Assembly (NCBI RefSeq): GCF_006149045.1
Contig: NZ_VBSN01000006.1
Span: forward strand, 62,001-126,000
Direction of reading: 5' to 3'
Length of the DNA: 64,000 bases
Origin: Dyadobacter flavalbus
GTDB lineage: Bacteria; Bacteroidota; Bacteroidia; Cytophagales; Spirosomataceae
Shown here: positions 63,174 to 64,000 of the stretch, one piece after another
Layout of the letters: the number at the start of each line of letters is the position of its first letter
Numbering within the stretch: position 1 is the first letter of the stretch
Notes under the pieces: generated by a model
What the model saw: the letters and a program-made list of their open reading frames with translations, nothing else
Database searches by the model: none
What the model was told of the DNA's origin: nothing
Translations under genes and position numbers: made by a program

Positions 63174-63728
63174 ATGAATAGTCTAAATTGGTTTGTATTG
63201 AGAGCAGTGTCTGGACAAGAGAAAAAAATCAAGTCCTACATTGAAAATGAAATAACACGGCAAAAGCTTAATGAATTTGTTCCGCAGATTCTGATTCCGT
63301 CTGAGAAGATATATGAAATGCGTAACGGAAAAAAGCGTGTTAGGGAAAAAAATTTCTTTCCAGGATACATAATCATTTCGGCGGATTTATCAAAAGGTGA
63401 AGTACTTCATATTATAACCAGCATTCCGGGTGTAATTGGCTTCTTGGGCAATGCAGAAGGCACTTCAAAAGTTCCGGTTCCACTCCGTCAGTCTGAAATT
63501 AACAGAATTTTAGGTAAAGTAGATGAAGCTGAGCAACATGAAGAAGCTCCAAGTATGTCATTTATAAAAGGGGAAACAGTAAAGGTTGTGGACGGGCCGT
63601 TCAGTGGATTTATCGGTCTGGTTGAAGAAGTATTTGATGAAAAGAAAAAACTCAATGTAGTTGTAAAAATATTCGGGCGTAATACACCCGTGGAACTCAG
63701 TTACGCACAAGTAGAAAAGGATAGTTGA
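63174..63728 (+). CDS. nusG: transcription termination/antitermination protein NusG
   Basis: A 184-residue NusG with an N-terminal NGN domain (NWFVLRAVSGQEKKIKSYIE, FPGYIIISADL, ITSIPGVIGFLG) and a C-terminal KOW domain (about residues 128-184: KGETVKVVDGPFSGFIG). It binds RNA polymerase and couples it with Rho or with the ribosome. It is upstream of the L11 gene as in most bacteria. Confidence 0.95.
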   Translation: MNSLNWFVLRAVSGQEKKIKSYIENEITRQKLNEFVPQILIPSEKIYEMRNGKKRVREKNFFPGYIIISADLSKGEVLHIITSIPGVIGFLGNAEGTSKVPVPLRQSEINRILGKVDEAEQHEEAPSMSFIKGETVKVVDGPFSGFIGLVEEVFDEKKKLNVVVKIFGRNTPVELSYAQVEKDS

Positions 63729-63734
63729 AAAATT

Positions 63735-63771
63735 AGCGGGCAGGTAAGCTTCCACTTGCATGTGAGCCGTT
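63735..63771 (+). promoter_or_regulatory. two-helix RNA element before rplK, possible L1-binding site
   Basis: AGCGG (63735-63739) pairs with CCGTT (63767-63771, one G-U), and GCAGGT (63740-63745) pairs with ACTTGC (63754-63759). The two helices stack on the 5' side, while on the 3' side they are separated by the unpaired ATGTGAG (63760-63766). Two short helices with an asymmetric internal loop of this composition are what L1 recognises in the 23S rRNA and in L11-L1 leaders. It ends 34 nt before the rplK ATG. Confidence 0.5.
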
Positions 63772-63805
63772 AAAAGATCAATGAACCGACAAATTTTACA
63801 AAACA

Positions 63806-64000
63806 ATGGCAAAAGAAATAGGTGGATACGTCAAACTTCAGGTAAAGGGTGGTCAAGCCAATCCTTCACCTCCGATTGGTCCTGCACTGGGATCTAAGGG
63901 TTTGAATATCATGGAGTTTTGCAAGCAATTCAATGGCCGTACCCAGGATAAAATGGGTGTGGTATTGCCGGTAGTTATTACATACTACAAGGATAAGTCT
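63806..64000 (+). CDS. rplK: 50S ribosomal protein L11 (3' end outside window)
   Basis: The first 65 codons of L11, which forms part of the GTPase-associated centre. The region [20 protein letters not shown] and [18 protein letters not shown] is diagnostic. The window ends inside the N-terminal domain. It is preceded by a possible L1-binding leader element. Confidence 0.95.
   Translation, partial: MAKEIGGYVKLQVKGGQANPSPPIGPALGSKGLNIMEFCKQFNGRTQDKMGVVLPVVITYYKDKS

Overview
The window looks like a chromosomal segment of a Bacteroidota bacterium, most likely order Cytophagales (a Dyadobacter- or Spirosoma-like member of the Spirosomataceae is my best guess). The grounds are: Bacteroidota-type promoters (TTG or TTTG about 19 nt upstream of TAnnTTTG); a complete alternative complex III plus aa3 oxidase locus; an L13 of the form that begins DTLSYKT; DUF3078 and DUF2520 genes; and weak Shine-Dalgarno sequences throughout. 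Base composition and codon use look even, and I see no prophage, insertion sequence, integrase, CRISPR array or defence island. This is mostly core genome, and the unusual signals are small or lie in intergenic DNA.

Layout. 1-2842 (minus strand): the start of proC, a 37-bp tandem repeat, a multi-pass membrane protein resembling GT-C glycosyltransferases, and an unknown single-span protein. 3197-10184: a three-gene cluster of transglutaminase-DUF2126 amidoligase, circularly permuted ATP-grasp/alpha-E, and a second transglutaminase. This is a predicted but biochemically uncharacterised peptide-ligation/cleavage system and the best candidate for an undescribed system here. 10391-17423: pdhB, a DksA-like regulator, sbcD, a deacetylase-like lipoprotein, an acyltransferase, kdsC, a DUF2520 protein and a DUF1080 protein. 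17555-20617: rplM-rpsI, then an exactly dyad-symmetric array of ten GTCA motifs at 10-bp pitch, then rpsB and tsf as separate transcription units. 20687-22348: an ECF-type sigma factor and a DUF3078 barrel protein.

22582-31297: division and cell-wall cluster murD-ftsW-murG-murC-ftsQ-ftsA-ftsZ, closed by a perfect bidirectional terminator. 31328-37817: flavin reductase, accD with a radical SAM gene, an NTF2-like protein, smpB, an HNH endonuclease, rpsA and tRNA-Cys. 37931-54670: a 16-gene respiratory operon. ActA-F oxidise quinol and pass electrons through c hemes to the aa3 oxidase (CoxB, CoxA, two subunit III-like proteins, a subunit IV). Heme A is supplied by CtaB and CtaA, and assembly candidates follow (an SCO-like protein, DUF420, and a small CxxC protein). 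54746-58082: a GH106-like hydrolase and murI. 58360-60841: a sigma factor, putative anti-sigma factor and barrel protein operon.

60924-64000: tRNA-Tyr, -Gly and -Thr, tuf, tRNA-Trp, secE, nusG and the start of rplK. The nusG-rplK gap holds a two-helix RNA element that could be the L1 autoregulatory site. Starts were moved to internal ATG or GTG codons where the longest open frame ran into the neighbouring gene or terminator. All functional names come from motif and family recognition by eye; no database search was run.
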